Both the position numbers and the translations under genes were made by a program. From the NCBI GenBank assembly GCA_017649925.1, contig JAGCFX010000041.1, forward strand, positions 1 through 50,494: 50,494 bases of DNA, in the 5' to 3' direction. The DNA is from Paludibacteraceae bacterium. GTDB lineage: Bacteria > Bacteroidota > Bacteroidia > Bacteroidales > Paludibacteraceae. The notes below the pieces were generated by a model. The model was not told the DNA's origin, searched no databases, and saw only the letters and a list, made by a program, of their open reading frames with translations. Below are positions 24,413 through 34,044 of this stretch, piece after piece. The first letter of the stretch is position 1; each line of letters begins with the position of its first letter.

Positions 24413-25269
24413 TGGCTTCGACAGACACTACATATTGGACGACGGAGATCAGTCCGGACACTTATGTCAAGGGTCTGGGATTGAAGGAGTTATGGCAGAA
24501 AAAATATCTGGTCTGGCTATTCATCAAACGTGATATCACGGTGCAGTTCAAACAGACGATCTTCGGAATGGGGTGGTATTTTATCTCGCCGCTATTCTCG
24601 ATGTTTATGTACATCGTTGTCTTCGGACGCATCGCCGGTATACCTACGGATGACATCCCACAGCCGGTCTTTTACCTTAGCGGTATTTGTCTTTGGGAAT
24701 ATTTCTCGGAGTGCCTTACGGCGGTTTCAAATACCTTTCAGACGAACGCAGGACTCTACGGCAAGGTCTATTTCCCGCGACTCGTCTCGCCCGTCTCGGT
24801 CGTTATATCCAAACTCTTCCGTTTCTCGCTGCAACTCTGTACATTCGTCATTGTCTATTTGCTATTTGTGTTCAAAGGTGTACATCTGCAGCCGAACTGG
24901 TATTTGCTCCTCTTCCCGGTATTGCTGTTTCTCATTCAATGCCTGGCGTTGGGACTCGGACTCATTGTGTCCTCGTTGACTACCAAATATCGTGATTTCG
25001 CGAACTTCTTCCCGGTCTTTGTGTCCCTTTGGATGTACGCTACGCCAATTGTTTATCCGCTGAGTTACGTCACGAGTCCTACGCTGCATAAGCTGATGCT
25101 TTTCAATCCCATGACGGCGGTCATAGAGACCTTCAAATACGGCGCTTACGGAGCAGGACAGTTCTCATGGCAAGCACTCGCTTACAGTGCTGCCTGCACG
25201 CTCGTTCTCCTTTTTATCGGCATTGCCCTATTTAACCGCAAACAGAAATTCTTTATAGATACGATTTGA
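24412..25269 (+). CDS. ABC-2 type export permease 2
   Basis: Paralogue of the preceding gene (285 aa) with the same plan: FIKRDITVQFKQTIFGMGW, VYFPRLVSPVSVV, SSLTTKYRDFANF, YATPIVYPLSYV and a matching end FNRKQKFFIDTI versus FNKVQKSFMDTV. A tandem duplication followed by divergence is the simple explanation, and the two could form a heterodimeric pore. An aminotransferase follows after 1 bp. The substrate is likely a lipid-linked glycan, by family only. Confidence 0.9.
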   Translation: MASTDTTYWTTEISPDTYVKGLGLKELWQKKYLVWLFIKRDITVQFKQTIFGMGWYFISPLFSMFMYIVVFGRIAGIPTDDIPQPVFYLSGICLWEYFSECLTAVSNTFQTNAGLYGKVYFPRLVSPVSVVISKLFRFSLQLCTFVIVYLLFVFKGVHLQPNWYLLLFPVLLFLIQCLALGLGLIVSSLTTKYRDFANFFPVFVSLWMYATPIVYPLSYVTSPTLHKLMLFNPMTAVIETFKYGAYGAGQFSWQALAYSAACTLVLLFIGIALFNRKQKFFIDTI

Positions 25270-25270
25270 T

Positions 25271-26434
25271 ATGCAGATTTCCGAACGAGTACGACATATT
25301 GCAGCTTCGCAGAGCCTTGCGATGGCAGCGCGCGCCAAGCAGATGAAAGCCGAAGGTATTGACGTTATCAGCATGTCGCTGGGTGAGCCTGATTTTGACA
25401 CGCCCGAACACATCCGCCGTGCTGCGCAGGAAGCTATTGACAATCATTGGTCGCATTATGGTCCTGTTCCCGGACTTCTTTCTTTACGCGAGGCGGTCGC
25501 CAATTCGCAGAACTCAAAGGCTCAATGTCAAATCGATTATACGAGTGAAGACGTTCTCGTTTCCGTTGGTGCCAAGATGGCTATTTTTAATGCTATTCAA
25601 ACGGCGATCAACCCGGGCGACGAAGTCATTATCCCCATGCCTGCATGGGTCAGTTATACCGAAATGGTCAAATTGGCAGAGGGCATCGTTGTGCCTGTTC
25701 AGACGCGTTTGGAGGATGACTACCTTCTTACGCCAGACCAACTACGCGCAGCCCTCACACCGCGCACGAGAATGCTCATTCTTTGTTCGCCGAATAACCC
25801 GACAGGTTCGGTCTATTCTCGTGAACAGCTCGTTGCGCTTGTTGCTGTACTTCGTGATTTTCCGGACGTCTATATCCTTTCCGACGAAATATACAATGCG
25901 TTAACGTACCACACCGTACCCGTCTCGCTGGCGGCTTTCCATGAACTGGCGGACCGGCTGATCGTCATTAATGGAGTCAGCAAAGCCTATGCAATGACCG
26001 GCTATCGGGTGGGGTGGTTGCTGACGAAGAATAAACCTTTCCTTGCTGCATGCACACGTCTGCAAGGTCAACAACTGACATGTGCAACGGTAATCGCCCA
26101 GAAAGCCGCAGAAGCCGCTTTGACGGGGACACAAGAATGCGTGGAACAGATGCTACAGGTCTTTGACGAACGCCGCCGACTAATCTGTCAACTTGCAGCG
26201 AAGATCCCGGGCTTTAAGTTCCATGAACCGCAGGGCGCTTTCTATCTTTTTCCTGACGTGAGTGCACTCGGCACAGGCGACGAAGTGGCTGAGCGATTTC
26301 TTGATCAGGCTCATGTAGCCGTTGTTTCCGGCTCTGCGTTCGGATGCCCGCAGTGCATCCGACTTTCCTATGCCATCAGTACAGAAGAGATCAAAGAAGC
26401 CATGAGGCGCATCAAACAAGCGCTTTTTGTATAA
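25271..26434 (+). CDS. class I pyridoxal-phosphate aminotransferase (AspC-like)
   Basis: Cytosolic fold-type I aminotransferase, 387 aa, closest in pattern to aspartate aminotransferases of the 1-beta type. It shows SLGEPDFDTPEHI near the start, the Asn/Pro motif CSPNNPTGS, LSDEIYNAL with the PLP-pyridine Asp, and SKAYAMTGYRVGW, where Lys238 should bind PLP. The arginine expected to hold the substrate carboxylate is in CIRLSYA. The 1-bp spacing places it in the permease operon. Exact substrate not certain. Confidence 0.9.
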   Translation: MQISERVRHIAASQSLAMAARAKQMKAEGIDVISMSLGEPDFDTPEHIRRAAQEAIDNHWSHYGPVPGLLSLREAVANSQNSKAQCQIDYTSEDVLVSVGAKMAIFNAIQTAINPGDEVIIPMPAWVSYTEMVKLAEGIVVPVQTRLEDDYLLTPDQLRAALTPRTRMLILCSPNNPTGSVYSREQLVALVAVLRDFPDVYILSDEIYNALTYHTVPVSLAAFHELADRLIVINGVSKAYAMTGYRVGWLLTKNKPFLAACTRLQGQQLTCATVIAQKAAEAALTGTQECVEQMLQVFDERRRLICQLAAKIPGFKFHEPQGAFYLFPDVSALGTGDEVAERFLDQAHVAVVSGSAFGCPQCIRLSYAISTEEIKEAMRRIKQALFV

Positions 26435-26447
26435 AAATATACAAAAA
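26424..26447. promoter_or_regulatory. perfect dyad upstream of the kor promoter
   Basis: TTTTTGTATA (26424-26433) and TATACAAAAA (26438-26447) are exact inverted repeats around AAAA, spanning the stop codon of the aminotransferase gene and ending 11 bp before the korA -33 box. It could be an operator or a weak terminator. Its TGTATA/TATACA half-sites also occur in the dyad at 16164-16188. Confidence 0.55.
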
Positions 26448-26458
26448 ATTGCCAAATA

Positions 26459-26490
26459 TTTGTATATTTGAATAATTTTTCGTAACTTTG
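26459..26490 (+). promoter_or_regulatory. Bacteroidota promoter of korAB
   Basis: TTTG (26459-26462), a 20-bp spacer and TAACTTTG (26483-26490), followed by CCGCG. Transcription would begin near 26497, about 23 nt before the korA ATG. Confidence 0.76.
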
Positions 26491-26519
26491 CCGCGAATTT
26501 GCAAAATAGAATTTTTGTA

Positions 26520-28328
26520 ATGCAGCAAGTAGTAGTTCGATTTTGTGGAGATTCGGGTGATGGCATGCAGTTGACGGGTAATTTATTCTCGTCTCTTAGT
26601 GCTATTTTAGGTCATGAGATTTCCACGTTGCCGGATTTCCCGGCAGAGATACGCGCGCCGCAGGGAACGATTGGCGGTGTGAGCGGTTTTCAAGTAGCGT
26701 TAGGTAGTGGAATATACACGCCGGGCGACAAAGCCGACGTGATTGTGGCAATGAACGCCGCTGCGCTGAAAGTGAGTGCGATGAGTAAGCATTATCACGA
26801 GCATGCGATTCTGATCGTGGACACCGACTCGTTGACTGGCAAAGACCTTGAGAAGGCACAATACAAAACGAATAACCCGTTCACGGAGTTGGGCATTCCC
26901 GAGAGTGTGCAGATTGTTCCGGTAGCGCTGACAACGTTGACGAAAGAGGCGTTGAAGGACTCGGGCTTGGACAACAAATCGATGCTCAAAAGCCGCAACA
27001 TGTTCGCGTTAGGACTCATCTGCTGGCTGTTTTACCTGCCGATGGACGAAGCGATTCATCTGCTTGAGGACAAGTTCAAGAAGAAACCTGCGCTCATCGA
27101 ACCGAACACGAAAGTGATGGTGGACGGCTATAACTACGGGCAGAACTTGGCGCTCAGTGTCAATCAGATAAGAGTGGAGGAGTCCGGCTCCAAGAATCAT
27201 GAGTCAGGACGTTATACATCTATTGCGGGTAATAAAGCAACGGCATGGGGACTGATTGCAGCAGCGGAGAAGGCCGGCAAGCATTTGTTCCTTGGGTCGT
27301 ATCCTATCACGCCGGCGACGGATATTCTGCACGAACTGGCAAGTCGCAAAGATATGAACGTGATGGCCATTCAGGCGGAGGACGAGATTGCAGGTGTGTG
27401 CACGGCTATTGGCGCTGCTTTTGCGGGTGACTTGGCTTGTACAACGACTTCGGGACCAGGATTAAGTCTGAAGAGCGAAGCGATAGGTCTGGCTGTGATG
27501 GCGGAGTTGCCGCTGGTGGTTGTTGATGTGCAACGCGGCGGTCCGAGTACTGGTCTGCCTACCAAAACCGAGCAGACGGACTTGTTGCAAGCCTTATATG
27601 GCCGTAATGGCGAGTGCCCGGCGGTAGTGCTGGCGGCCTCGAGTAGTGCCAACTGCTTTGATTTCGCTTATGAGGCATGTAAGATAGCACTAGAGAACAT
27701 GACGCCGGTGATATTGCTGACAGACACTTATCTGGCCAACGGTACGGCCCTTTGGCGTATTCCCAAACTGGCGGAACTGCCGGCAATCAAGCCGCAGAGT
27801 GTGCCGGAAGAGTTGAAAGGTCATTTCAATCCGGCTTTGCGCGACGAGCGCGGCGTGCGCTATTGGGCATTTCCGGGAATGGAAGGCTTCGAGCATAGAA
27901 ACATCGGTCTGGAGCGTGATGCCGAACGCGGCACTATATCCACGAACCCCGAAAACCACGAGAAGATGGTGCGGGCACGTCAGGCAAAGATAGCGCAGAT
28001 AGCGAATGTTATTCCCGACGTGCAAGTGCAAGGTAACGCGAAGAGTGGGACGCTGTTGGTCGGATGGGGTAGTACGGAAGGACATCTTCATGCCGCGGCT
28101 AATGAGTTGAACTGTGCGTTGGCGCAATTCAATTATATTCATCCGCTGCCGAAAAATACGCGCGAGGTTCTGAGTCGCTACAAACGAGTGATTGTTTGCG
28201 AACTCAACACCGGTCAGTTTGCGAACTACCTACGCAGTCAAGTGCCGGGCATCGCGATAGAGCAATACAATGAGATTCAAGGACAGCCGTTTGCTGTAGA
28301 AAGGATAGTGAAGTATGCCGGCAAGTGA
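26520..28328 (+). CDS. korA: 2-oxoacid:ferredoxin oxidoreductase, alpha (gamma-alpha fused) subunit
   Basis: Large subunit of a 2-oxoglutarate/2-oxoacid:ferredoxin oxidoreductase that makes acyl-CoA from a 2-oxoacid while reducing ferredoxin. The N-terminal gamma domain (about 1-190) opens VVVRFCGDSGDGMQLTG; the alpha domain starts about residue 225 (GNKATAWGLIAAAEKAG) with YPITPATDILHEL and TTSGPGLSLKSEAIGLA. The 602-aa length fits the fused KorA type. ATG 26520 is chosen over an upstream TTG because of the promoter. It overlaps korB by 14 bp. Confidence 0.94.
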   Translation: MQQVVVRFCGDSGDGMQLTGNLFSSLSAILGHEISTLPDFPAEIRAPQGTIGGVSGFQVALGSGIYTPGDKADVIVAMNAAALKVSAMSKHYHEHAILIVDTDSLTGKDLEKAQYKTNNPFTELGIPESVQIVPVALTTLTKEALKDSGLDNKSMLKSRNMFALGLICWLFYLPMDEAIHLLEDKFKKKPALIEPNTKVMVDGYNYGQNLALSVNQIRVEESGSKNHESGRYTSIAGNKATAWGLIAAAEKAGKHLFLGSYPITPATDILHELASRKDMNVMAIQAEDEIAGVCTAIGAAFAGDLACTTTSGPGLSLKSEAIGLAVMAELPLVVVDVQRGGPSTGLPTKTEQTDLLQALYGRNGECPAVVLAASSSANCFDFAYEACKIALENMTPVILLTDTYLANGTALWRIPKLAELPAIKPQSVPEELKGHFNPALRDERGVRYWAFPGMEGFEHRNIGLERDAERGTISTNPENHEKMVRARQAKIAQIANVIPDVQVQGNAKSGTLLVGWGSTEGHLHAAANELNCALAQFNYIHPLPKNTREVLSRYKRVIVCELNTGQFANYLRSQVPGIAIEQYNEIQGQPFAVERIVKYAGK

Positions 28329-29316
28329 TTTTAAATCAGACCAATACGTACGTTTCTGCCCAGGTTGCGGAGACCACGCAATATGCATGGCATTGCAGAA
28401 AGCTATGGCGCAGATAGGTATTCCGACGCATCAAGTGGCGGTCATCTCCGGCATCGGTTGTAGCAGCCGGATGCCGCATTATCTGAATACCTACGGCTTT
28501 AATACTATCCACGGTCGTGGCGGCGCCATCGCTACGGGCGTTAAGACAAGTCACCCGGAATTGACCGTTTGGCAGATGAGCGGTGATGGCGACTGTCTGG
28601 CAATAGGCGGTAATCATTTCATTCACGAGATACGCCGAAACGTGGATTTGAACGTTTGCATGCTCAACAACCGCATTTACGGATTGACCAAAGGTCAGTA
28701 TTCGCCCACCAGTCCTAAGGGTTTTGTGTCCAAATCAAGTCCTTTTGGGACCGTGGAGCGTCCGTTTATTCCTGCGGAACTGGTGTTAGGTGCGCGTGGC
28801 ACGTTTTTTGCCCGTACGCTAGACGTGGATATGCCGACGACGGTGGATTGTTTGGTAGCAGCGCAACAACACAAGGGGTGTTCGATTGTGGAATGCCTCG
28901 TCAACTGCGTTATTTTTAATAACGGAACACATGCTTGGATTGCCGATCGCGAACAACGTGCGGAACATAGTATCATTCTTCGTCATGGCGAGAAAATGCT
29001 TTTTGGCAAAGATAACGATAAAGGTCTGGCAATAGAGATTGCCCCACAGACTTTTGTTCCGAAGATTGTGGTAGTACCGGCAGACGACTCGCGCGTATTG
29101 ATACATGACGCGACACAAACAGATCCGACGTTACATCGATTATTGGCGCTTATGGGCCCTGAGAATGAGTTACCAGTGGCATTAGGAGTCATCCGAAATG
29201 TGGAGGCGGAGACGTATGACGAGGCGGTCAATAACCAAATCCGTGAGATTCGTGATAAAGCAAAGGCAAAGAGTTTTGATGAACTCACAGCAACGCTGGA
29301 AAGTTTTGAAAGATAA
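28315..29316 (+). CDS. korB: 2-oxoacid:ferredoxin oxidoreductase, beta subunit
   Basis: TPP- and Fe-S-binding partner of KorA, 333 aa. It shows FCPGCGDHAI and GIGCSSRM (cluster cysteines), the TPP motif GDGDCLAIGGNHFIH continuing to MLNNRIYGLTKGQ, and the substrate/CoA-side residues of the beta family. No ferredoxin-like (4Fe-4S) subunit gene is next to it, so the electron acceptor is probably a free ferredoxin. Korarchaeal-type naming only; 2-oxoglutarate as substrate is the usual assignment for this pair. Confidence 0.94.
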   Translation: MPASDFKSDQYVRFCPGCGDHAICMALQKAMAQIGIPTHQVAVISGIGCSSRMPHYLNTYGFNTIHGRGGAIATGVKTSHPELTVWQMSGDGDCLAIGGNHFIHEIRRNVDLNVCMLNNRIYGLTKGQYSPTSPKGFVSKSSPFGTVERPFIPAELVLGARGTFFARTLDVDMPTTVDCLVAAQQHKGCSIVECLVNCVIFNNGTHAWIADREQRAEHSIILRHGEKMLFGKDNDKGLAIEIAPQTFVPKIVVVPADDSRVLIHDATQTDPTLHRLLALMGPENELPVALGVIRNVEAETYDEAVNNQIREIRDKAKAKSFDELTATLESFER

Positions 29317-29336
29317 TTATTTAACCAATCGATAGT

Positions 29337-29819
29337 ATGAAAAAGTACAATTTGAGTATCCCGATGCGTTCCTATCAATGGGACGAGTTGACGGACGAAC
29401 AACGCGCAGTAGTGGAGATTGCCAAGGAGCAGACGAAACACAGCTACTGCCCTTACAGTCATTTTCATGTAGGCGCAGCGGCTAAGTTAGCCAACGGCGT
29501 TGTGATTCGAGGCTGCAACCAAGAGAACGCGGCTTATCCTAGCGGTCTCTGCGCAGAGCGCAGTGCTTTGTTTGCAGCAGGCGCGCAGTATCCTGATCAG
29601 CCGGTAACGATGCTGGCTATCGCTTGTTATACGGATGGCCATTTTACCAAAGAGCCGGGTTCTCCTTGTGGCGCATGCCGTCAGGTAATGCTGGAGACAG
29701 AGCACCGTTACGGTGGCAAGATGGAAGTGCTTCTGTACGGCGATAATGAGACGTATGTGTTTGATTCTGCAGCAGACTTGCTGCCGCTTATCTTTGTTAG
29801 TGAGAATTTGAAAGGTTGA
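29337..29819 (+). CDS. cdd: cytidine deaminase
   Basis: Deaminates cytidine and deoxycytidine to uridine forms for pyrimidine salvage. The 160-aa sequence carries the zinc site CAERSA (Cys72, Glu74 as proton shuttle) and PCGACRQ (Cys111, Cys114), plus the N-terminal YSHFHVGAA substrate loop. Three Cys ligands indicate the small tetrameric class. It is in the korAB transcript and its stop overlaps the TTG start of the next gene. Confidence 0.95.
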   Translation: MKKYNLSIPMRSYQWDELTDEQRAVVEIAKEQTKHSYCPYSHFHVGAAAKLANGVVIRGCNQENAAYPSGLCAERSALFAAGAQYPDQPVTMLAIACYTDGHFTKEPGSPCGACRQVMLETEHRYGGKMEVLLYGDNETYVFDSAADLLPLIFVSENLKG

Positions 29820-31345
29820 AAGTCGTTAAGAAAATAGACATTTACTTGCTTCGGAGTTATCTGGGGCTGTTCTTGGCTACTTTCTTTATCGCAATTTTTA
29901 TTCTGCTAATGCAGTTCATGTGGATGCATGTGAACGACCTTGTAGGAAAAGGTATCGGCATCAGTGTGTTGGCAGAGTTCTTTATTTATGCTGTGGCTTC
30001 TGTGGTGCCTCTGGCATTGCCGTTGGCTATATTGCTCAGTTCGCTTATCGCATTCGGCAATTTGGCGGAGAAGTTCGAGTTGACAGCGATGAAGGCGGCG
30101 GGCATCTCGCTATTCCGTATTTTGCGTCCTTTGGGCATTGCCGTTGCGTTTCTAAGTCTGGGTGCCTTCTTTTTTAGCAATAATGTGCTACCGAAATCGC
30201 AAGCAAAACTATGGGCACTCATCTTCTCGCTGCGTCAGAAACAGCCGGAGTTGCAGATACCGGTAGGTGAGTTCTATGACGAGATAAGCGGTTTTCATAT
30301 CTATGTACGCGAGAAGACGGCTGATGGTGCATTGTTGAACCTCATGATCTACGATTATTCGGAGGGTTTTGAGAACGCGAAAGTGATGGTGGCTGATACC
30401 GGACGATTAATGACGAGTCCTGACAAGCAGTTCTTGCTGTTGGATTTGGTGAACGGAGAATCTTTTGCCAATTTAGATAAGCAGCAACAACGTGCTACCG
30501 GTACGACGCAAGCCGTACCGTACCGCCGAGAGACCTTTACACACAAACTGATTATTATCGATTTCTCAACGGACTTTAACCGTTTTGATGAGTCGATGCT
30601 CGGCGACCAGCATGTGAGCAAGAATGTGGCTCAGCTGATTCATTCGATTGATTCAGTTCAGGAGGTATCGCGTGAATGTAGTGCTGAGCAGAGTGCCAAA
30701 CTTATATCCGAGCGCTATTTCGGGCGCGAGAACACACGCGGAGTTATTATCCCCGAGACCATTACTGAGGAGGAACGGCAGACATATAATCTGGATGAGT
30801 TGTGGGCGAAGTTGGACGTGCAGAAACAGCGTCAGTTATTGGCTATGGCTATTGAACGCACCAAAAATTACCTAGACCAAATAGAGTACAATGCAATAAT
30901 CCTTCAAGATGCAGACCGCTATATTCGTAAACATGAGATAGAGTTGCACCGTAAGTTCACATTGGCTTTTGCGTGCCTTGTGTTCTTTTTCATCGGTGCA
31001 CCACTTGGAGCTATCATCCGTAAGGGTGGATTAGGTGCGCCTGTTGTGATTTCTGTTATCCTGTTTATCATATACTATATGATAGACAATACGGGTTATA
31101 AGATGGCTCGCGAGGCTTTGTGGCCTTGTTGGACGGGAATGTGGCTCAGTTCGTTCGTGCTACTGCCAATAGGCATTTTCCTGACATACAAAGCAGCTAC
31201 CGATTCTCCGCTATTCAATCCCGAGGCATGGGTAATCGGCTGGAAACGGATGATGACCAATATCAGAAAGTCCAAATGGTATAATGTGTTGAAACAGAAA
31301 AGGTTAGAATATGAAAATAAATTCCATAGAAGAAGCGTTAGTTGA
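29816..31345 (+). CDS. LptF/LptG-family permease (YjgP/YjgQ)
   Basis: Inner-membrane permease of the Lpt transporter that extracts lipopolysaccharide for export. Six transmembrane helices in a 3+3 arrangement (from about residues 14, 55, 100 and 380, 405, 440) flank a large periplasmic beta-rich domain ([20 protein letters not shown]). The family landmark [16 protein letters not shown] with the coupling helix is present. The TTG start overlaps the cdd stop as TTGA and no ATG fits before the first helix. Which of LptF or LptG it is cannot be told. Confidence 0.9.
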   Translation: MKVVKKIDIYLLRSYLGLFLATFFIAIFILLMQFMWMHVNDLVGKGIGISVLAEFFIYAVASVVPLALPLAILLSSLIAFGNLAEKFELTAMKAAGISLFRILRPLGIAVAFLSLGAFFFSNNVLPKSQAKLWALIFSLRQKQPELQIPVGEFYDEISGFHIYVREKTADGALLNLMIYDYSEGFENAKVMVADTGRLMTSPDKQFLLLDLVNGESFANLDKQQQRATGTTQAVPYRRETFTHKLIIIDFSTDFNRFDESMLGDQHVSKNVAQLIHSIDSVQEVSRECSAEQSAKLISERYFGRENTRGVIIPETITEEERQTYNLDELWAKLDVQKQRQLLAMAIERTKNYLDQIEYNAIILQDADRYIRKHEIELHRKFTLAFACLVFFFIGAPLGAIIRKGGLGAPVVISVILFIIYYMIDNTGYKMAREALWPCWTGMWLSSFVLLPIGIFLTYKAATDSPLFNPEAWVIGWKRMMTNIRKSKWYNVLKQKRLEYENKFHRRSVS

Positions 31346-32564
31346 TTTTCGGGCAGGCAAGTTTGTGATTGTGGTGGATGATGAGGACCGTGAGAACGAG
31401 GGCGATTTCATCATTGCTGCGGAAGCCATCACGCCCGCGAAAGTCAATTTCATGCTGCAACACGGTCGTGGAGTGCTCTGTTGTCCGATTACTGAAGAGC
31501 GTTGCGCGGAACTGGACTTGATGCATCAAGTGGCAAATAATACCTCAATGCTTGGTACGCCGTTTACGGTAACTGTGGATAAACTAGAAGGCTGCACTAC
31601 CGGTGTCTCTGCGGCTGACCGAGCAGCTACTATCTTGGCTTTGGCAGATCCTAAAAGCAAACCTGAGACATTCGGTCGCCCGGGACATATCAATCCTCTT
31701 TATGCCAAGGCAGGAGGAGTGTTACAGCGTGCCGGGCATACAGAGGCAGGGGTCGATTTAGCGCGTTTGGCGGGGTTCCGACCTGCTGCTGCGTTGATTG
31801 AGATAATGAATGCAGATGGAACTATGGCTCGAATGCCGCAATTACAAGAGGTAGCGCGCGAGTTTGACCTTAAAATCATAACTATCAAGGACCTTATTGC
31901 CTACCGTTTGGAGAAAGGAGAGCGGTTAGAAGACGTTCCAATCCAAGATACCATACGGCTTGCCGGTAACAGCCTGATAGAGCGCGGAGAGACGGTGTTT
32001 CTACCGACACAGAACGGAGAGTTCATGTTGACACCTTTCCGTGACCTAACAACAGGTTTGGAACATGTAGTACTCACCAAAGGCGAGTGGCGACCGGATG
32101 AGCCCATCCTCTGTCGTGTACACTCCAGTTGCATGACAGGAGATGTGTTTGGTTCGATGCGTTGCGAGTGTGGTGAGCAACTCGCGAAGGCCATGCAGAT
32201 GATTGAAGCGGAAGGAAGAGGAATCATCGTCTATATGAATCAAGAAGGGCGGGGGATAGGCCTTATGAATAAAATACGCGCGTATAAGTTACAAGAACAG
32301 GGCGAAGATACCGTGGAGGCAAACGTGCACCTCGGTTTTCGTCCGGACGAACGCGATTATGGTGTTGGCGCGCAAATTCTCAGAGCAATGGGTGCACAAA
32401 AATTACGCCTTATGACCAATAATCCCGTCAAACGGGTCGGTTTGGAGAGTTATGGTATACAAATTGTTGAAAATGTGCCGATTGAGATTAAGCCGAATCG
32501 TTGGAATGAGCGCTATATGCGTACAAAAAAAGAAAAAATGCATCACGATTTGAACCTTGTGTAA
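31311..32564 (+). CDS. ribBA: bifunctional DHBP synthase / GTP cyclohydrolase II
   Basis: Supplies both starting compounds of riboflavin synthesis in the cytosol. The N-terminal half (about 1-205) is 3,4-dihydroxy-2-butanone 4-phosphate synthase, with the acidic metal loop [11 protein letters not shown] and the RAGHTEA motif. The C-terminal half is GTP cyclohydrolase II, with zinc cysteines in [20 protein letters not shown], the catalytic [10 protein letters not shown] and [15 protein letters not shown]. Length 417 aa is normal. It overlaps the permease gene by 35 bp. ribF is elsewhere in the window. Confidence 0.96.
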   Translation: MKINSIEEALVDFRAGKFVIVVDDEDRENEGDFIIAAEAITPAKVNFMLQHGRGVLCCPITEERCAELDLMHQVANNTSMLGTPFTVTVDKLEGCTTGVSAADRAATILALADPKSKPETFGRPGHINPLYAKAGGVLQRAGHTEAGVDLARLAGFRPAAALIEIMNADGTMARMPQLQEVAREFDLKIITIKDLIAYRLEKGERLEDVPIQDTIRLAGNSLIERGETVFLPTQNGEFMLTPFRDLTTGLEHVVLTKGEWRPDEPILCRVHSSCMTGDVFGSMRCECGEQLAKAMQMIEAEGRGIIVYMNQEGRGIGLMNKIRAYKLQEQGEDTVEANVHLGFRPDERDYGVGAQILRAMGAQKLRLMTNNPVKRVGLESYGIQIVENVPIEIKPNRWNERYMRTKKEKMHHDLNLV

Positions 32565-32569
32565 AAAGT

Positions 32570-32586
32570 TTGGCACGGTATTTGAA
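32570..32586 (+). promoter_or_regulatory. sigma-54 (RpoN) type promoter
   Basis: TTGGCACGGTATTTGAA matches the sigma-54 consensus YTGGCACGrNNNTTGCW at every fixed position but one: the -12 C is A. The GG of the -24 box and the -12 box are correctly spaced. It lies 45 bp before the next ATG, giving a leader of about 35 nt. No TAnnTTTG box competes in this gap. rpoN itself is at 42875-44380. Confidence 0.72.
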
Positions 32587-32631
32587 TATATTGGGTAAAC
32601 GAAATTATTAACCCTTTAAAAATTTACGATT

Positions 32632-33975
32632 ATGAAAAAGTTAACTACACTTCTGATGACGCTGATGCTGATGAGTTCGGCGTTATGGGCAGAGGAGACG
32701 GTAACGGTTTCTGCCAACAGTTCTGACATCTCGGAAGGACTCGATCTGAAGGTGGTAGCTAAGCTCTTTGCGGAGGCTAGGAACCTGGAGGAGTTCGAGA
32801 CGATGCTTAACAATCCTGACAGCGCATTCTGCAACCTCGATCTCAATGGAGACGGTCAAGTGGATTATCTGCGAGTAGTGGAAATAGGTGAAGGCAACAA
32901 GCGACTTATCGTTCTGCAAGCCGTTTTAGCAAAGGATATTTTCCAGGATGTAGCATCTATCTACGTGGAGAAGGATGAGAAGAACGAGGTATCCGTTCAA
33001 GTGATAGGTGATGAGTACGTTTATGGAAAGAACTATATCATCGAACCGGTTTACGTTTACCGTCCTGTAATCTACGATTGGTTCTGGAGCAGTGTTTGGC
33101 ACGCATGGGTTAGTCCTTGGTTCTGGGGTTACTGGCCGAGTTGGTGGAGATGGCATCCGGTATATGCATACGATTGGTATTGGCATCGCTGCTACGCATG
33201 GCATCATCATCACCACTGGTGTTCATTCCGTCCGGGACACAGTATCCACCACGGGTATCATGATTTGTATCACGGTGCAAGACGTAATGACTATGCGACT
33301 CGCTATCCGGAGCACTCATTCGCTCACCGTAACGCAGGTATGACCAACGCTCGCGAGATACGCAATACGAACTCTGTTCGTCCGACTCGTTCAGCAGGCG
33401 GAACTCGTGGACCGATAACTGGAACAGATCGCAGTGTAGCTGCCAACAGTCGCACTTTCGGTAGCACCCATACCGCAGTAGCACGCAGAGGAGGAGAAGG
33501 ACGCAGTGTAAATGCTAGCGCACAGCATACTCGCGGAGGCAATGCAACGGCAACGCGTAGCGCTAACGATAACGCAACACGCAGTACGAGCGCAACAGCG
33601 ACCCGCTCTACGAGCAATAGTTCTGCAACGCGTAGTTCCAACAGTGCGACACGGAGTACAAGTAATAGTAGCGCAACCCGTAGTACGAATACAACCCGTT
33701 CAACGAGCAACAGCAGCGCTACACGCAGTACGAACACAACGTCGCGTAGCACGGCAACCCGCTCAACCAGTACGAGCGCCCCGACGCGCAGCAGTAGCAG
33801 TAGTAGCTATTCCGGTAGCAGCCGTTCAGGAAGCACTTATTCCGGAGGCAGCCGAGGCAGTGGAAGTTACGGTGGTGGTCACAGCAGTGGCGGAAGCCGT
33901 GGAGGCGGAAGTTACGGAGGAGGTCACAGTGGTGGCGGTAGCCGCGGAGGCGGTGGAGGTGGTCATCGCAGATGA
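32632..33975 (+). CDS. exported low-complexity protein (EF-hand-like, WH-rich, Ser/Arg/Gly-rich)
   Basis: A 447-aa exported protein of unknown function. It has a signal peptide (residues 1-20, ending LWA), then about 120 residues of a PepSY/DUF-like beta domain with a calcium-loop-like DLNGDGQVDYL. Next is an extraordinary Trp/His/Tyr-rich belt (WFWGYWPSWWRW, CYAWHHHHHWCSF, about 155-215), a Ser/Thr/Arg/Asn repeat region built on SATRSTSNS-type units (about 275-385), and a Gly/Ser/Arg/His tail (SYGGGHSSGGSRGGG). The second half is surely disordered. It may sit in the envelope or outer surface as a metal- or polyanion-binding protein. The sigma-54 promoter suggests stress- or signal-controlled expression. 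A strong terminator follows. Confidence 0.85.
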   Translation: MKKLTTLLMTLMLMSSALWAEETVTVSANSSDISEGLDLKVVAKLFAEARNLEEFETMLNNPDSAFCNLDLNGDGQVDYLRVVEIGEGNKRLIVLQAVLAKDIFQDVASIYVEKDEKNEVSVQVIGDEYVYGKNYIIEPVYVYRPVIYDWFWSSVWHAWVSPWFWGYWPSWWRWHPVYAYDWYWHRCYAWHHHHHWCSFRPGHSIHHGYHDLYHGARRNDYATRYPEHSFAHRNAGMTNAREIRNTNSVRPTRSAGGTRGPITGTDRSVAANSRTFGSTHTAVARRGGEGRSVNASAQHTRGGNATATRSANDNATRSTSATATRSTSNSSATRSSNSATRSTSNSSATRSTNTTRSTSNSSATRSTNTTSRSTATRSTSTSAPTRSSSSSSYSGSSRSGSTYSGGSRGSGSYGGGHSSGGSRGGGSYGGGHSGGGSRGGGGGGHRR

Positions 33976-33999
33976 TTTAACCACCATATAAACAACGAA

Positions 34000-34027
34000 A
34001 GAGGAGCCTGATGACTCCTCTTTTTTT
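34000..34027. terminator. intrinsic terminator between convergent genes
   Basis: AGAGGAG (34000-34006), an 8-nt loop, CTCCTCT (34015-34021), then a T-run to 34027. It ends the plus-strand low-complexity gene and, read on the other strand with a shorter T-run, may also serve the aspA operon. Confidence 0.9.
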
Positions 34028-34044
34028 GCGTAACATATCATAAT

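Noticed and set aside
26499-26522. TTG start at 26499 for korA
   Set aside because: It is only about 2 nt from the expected transcription start, and ATG 26520 opens the family-typical MQQVVVRFCGDSGDG.
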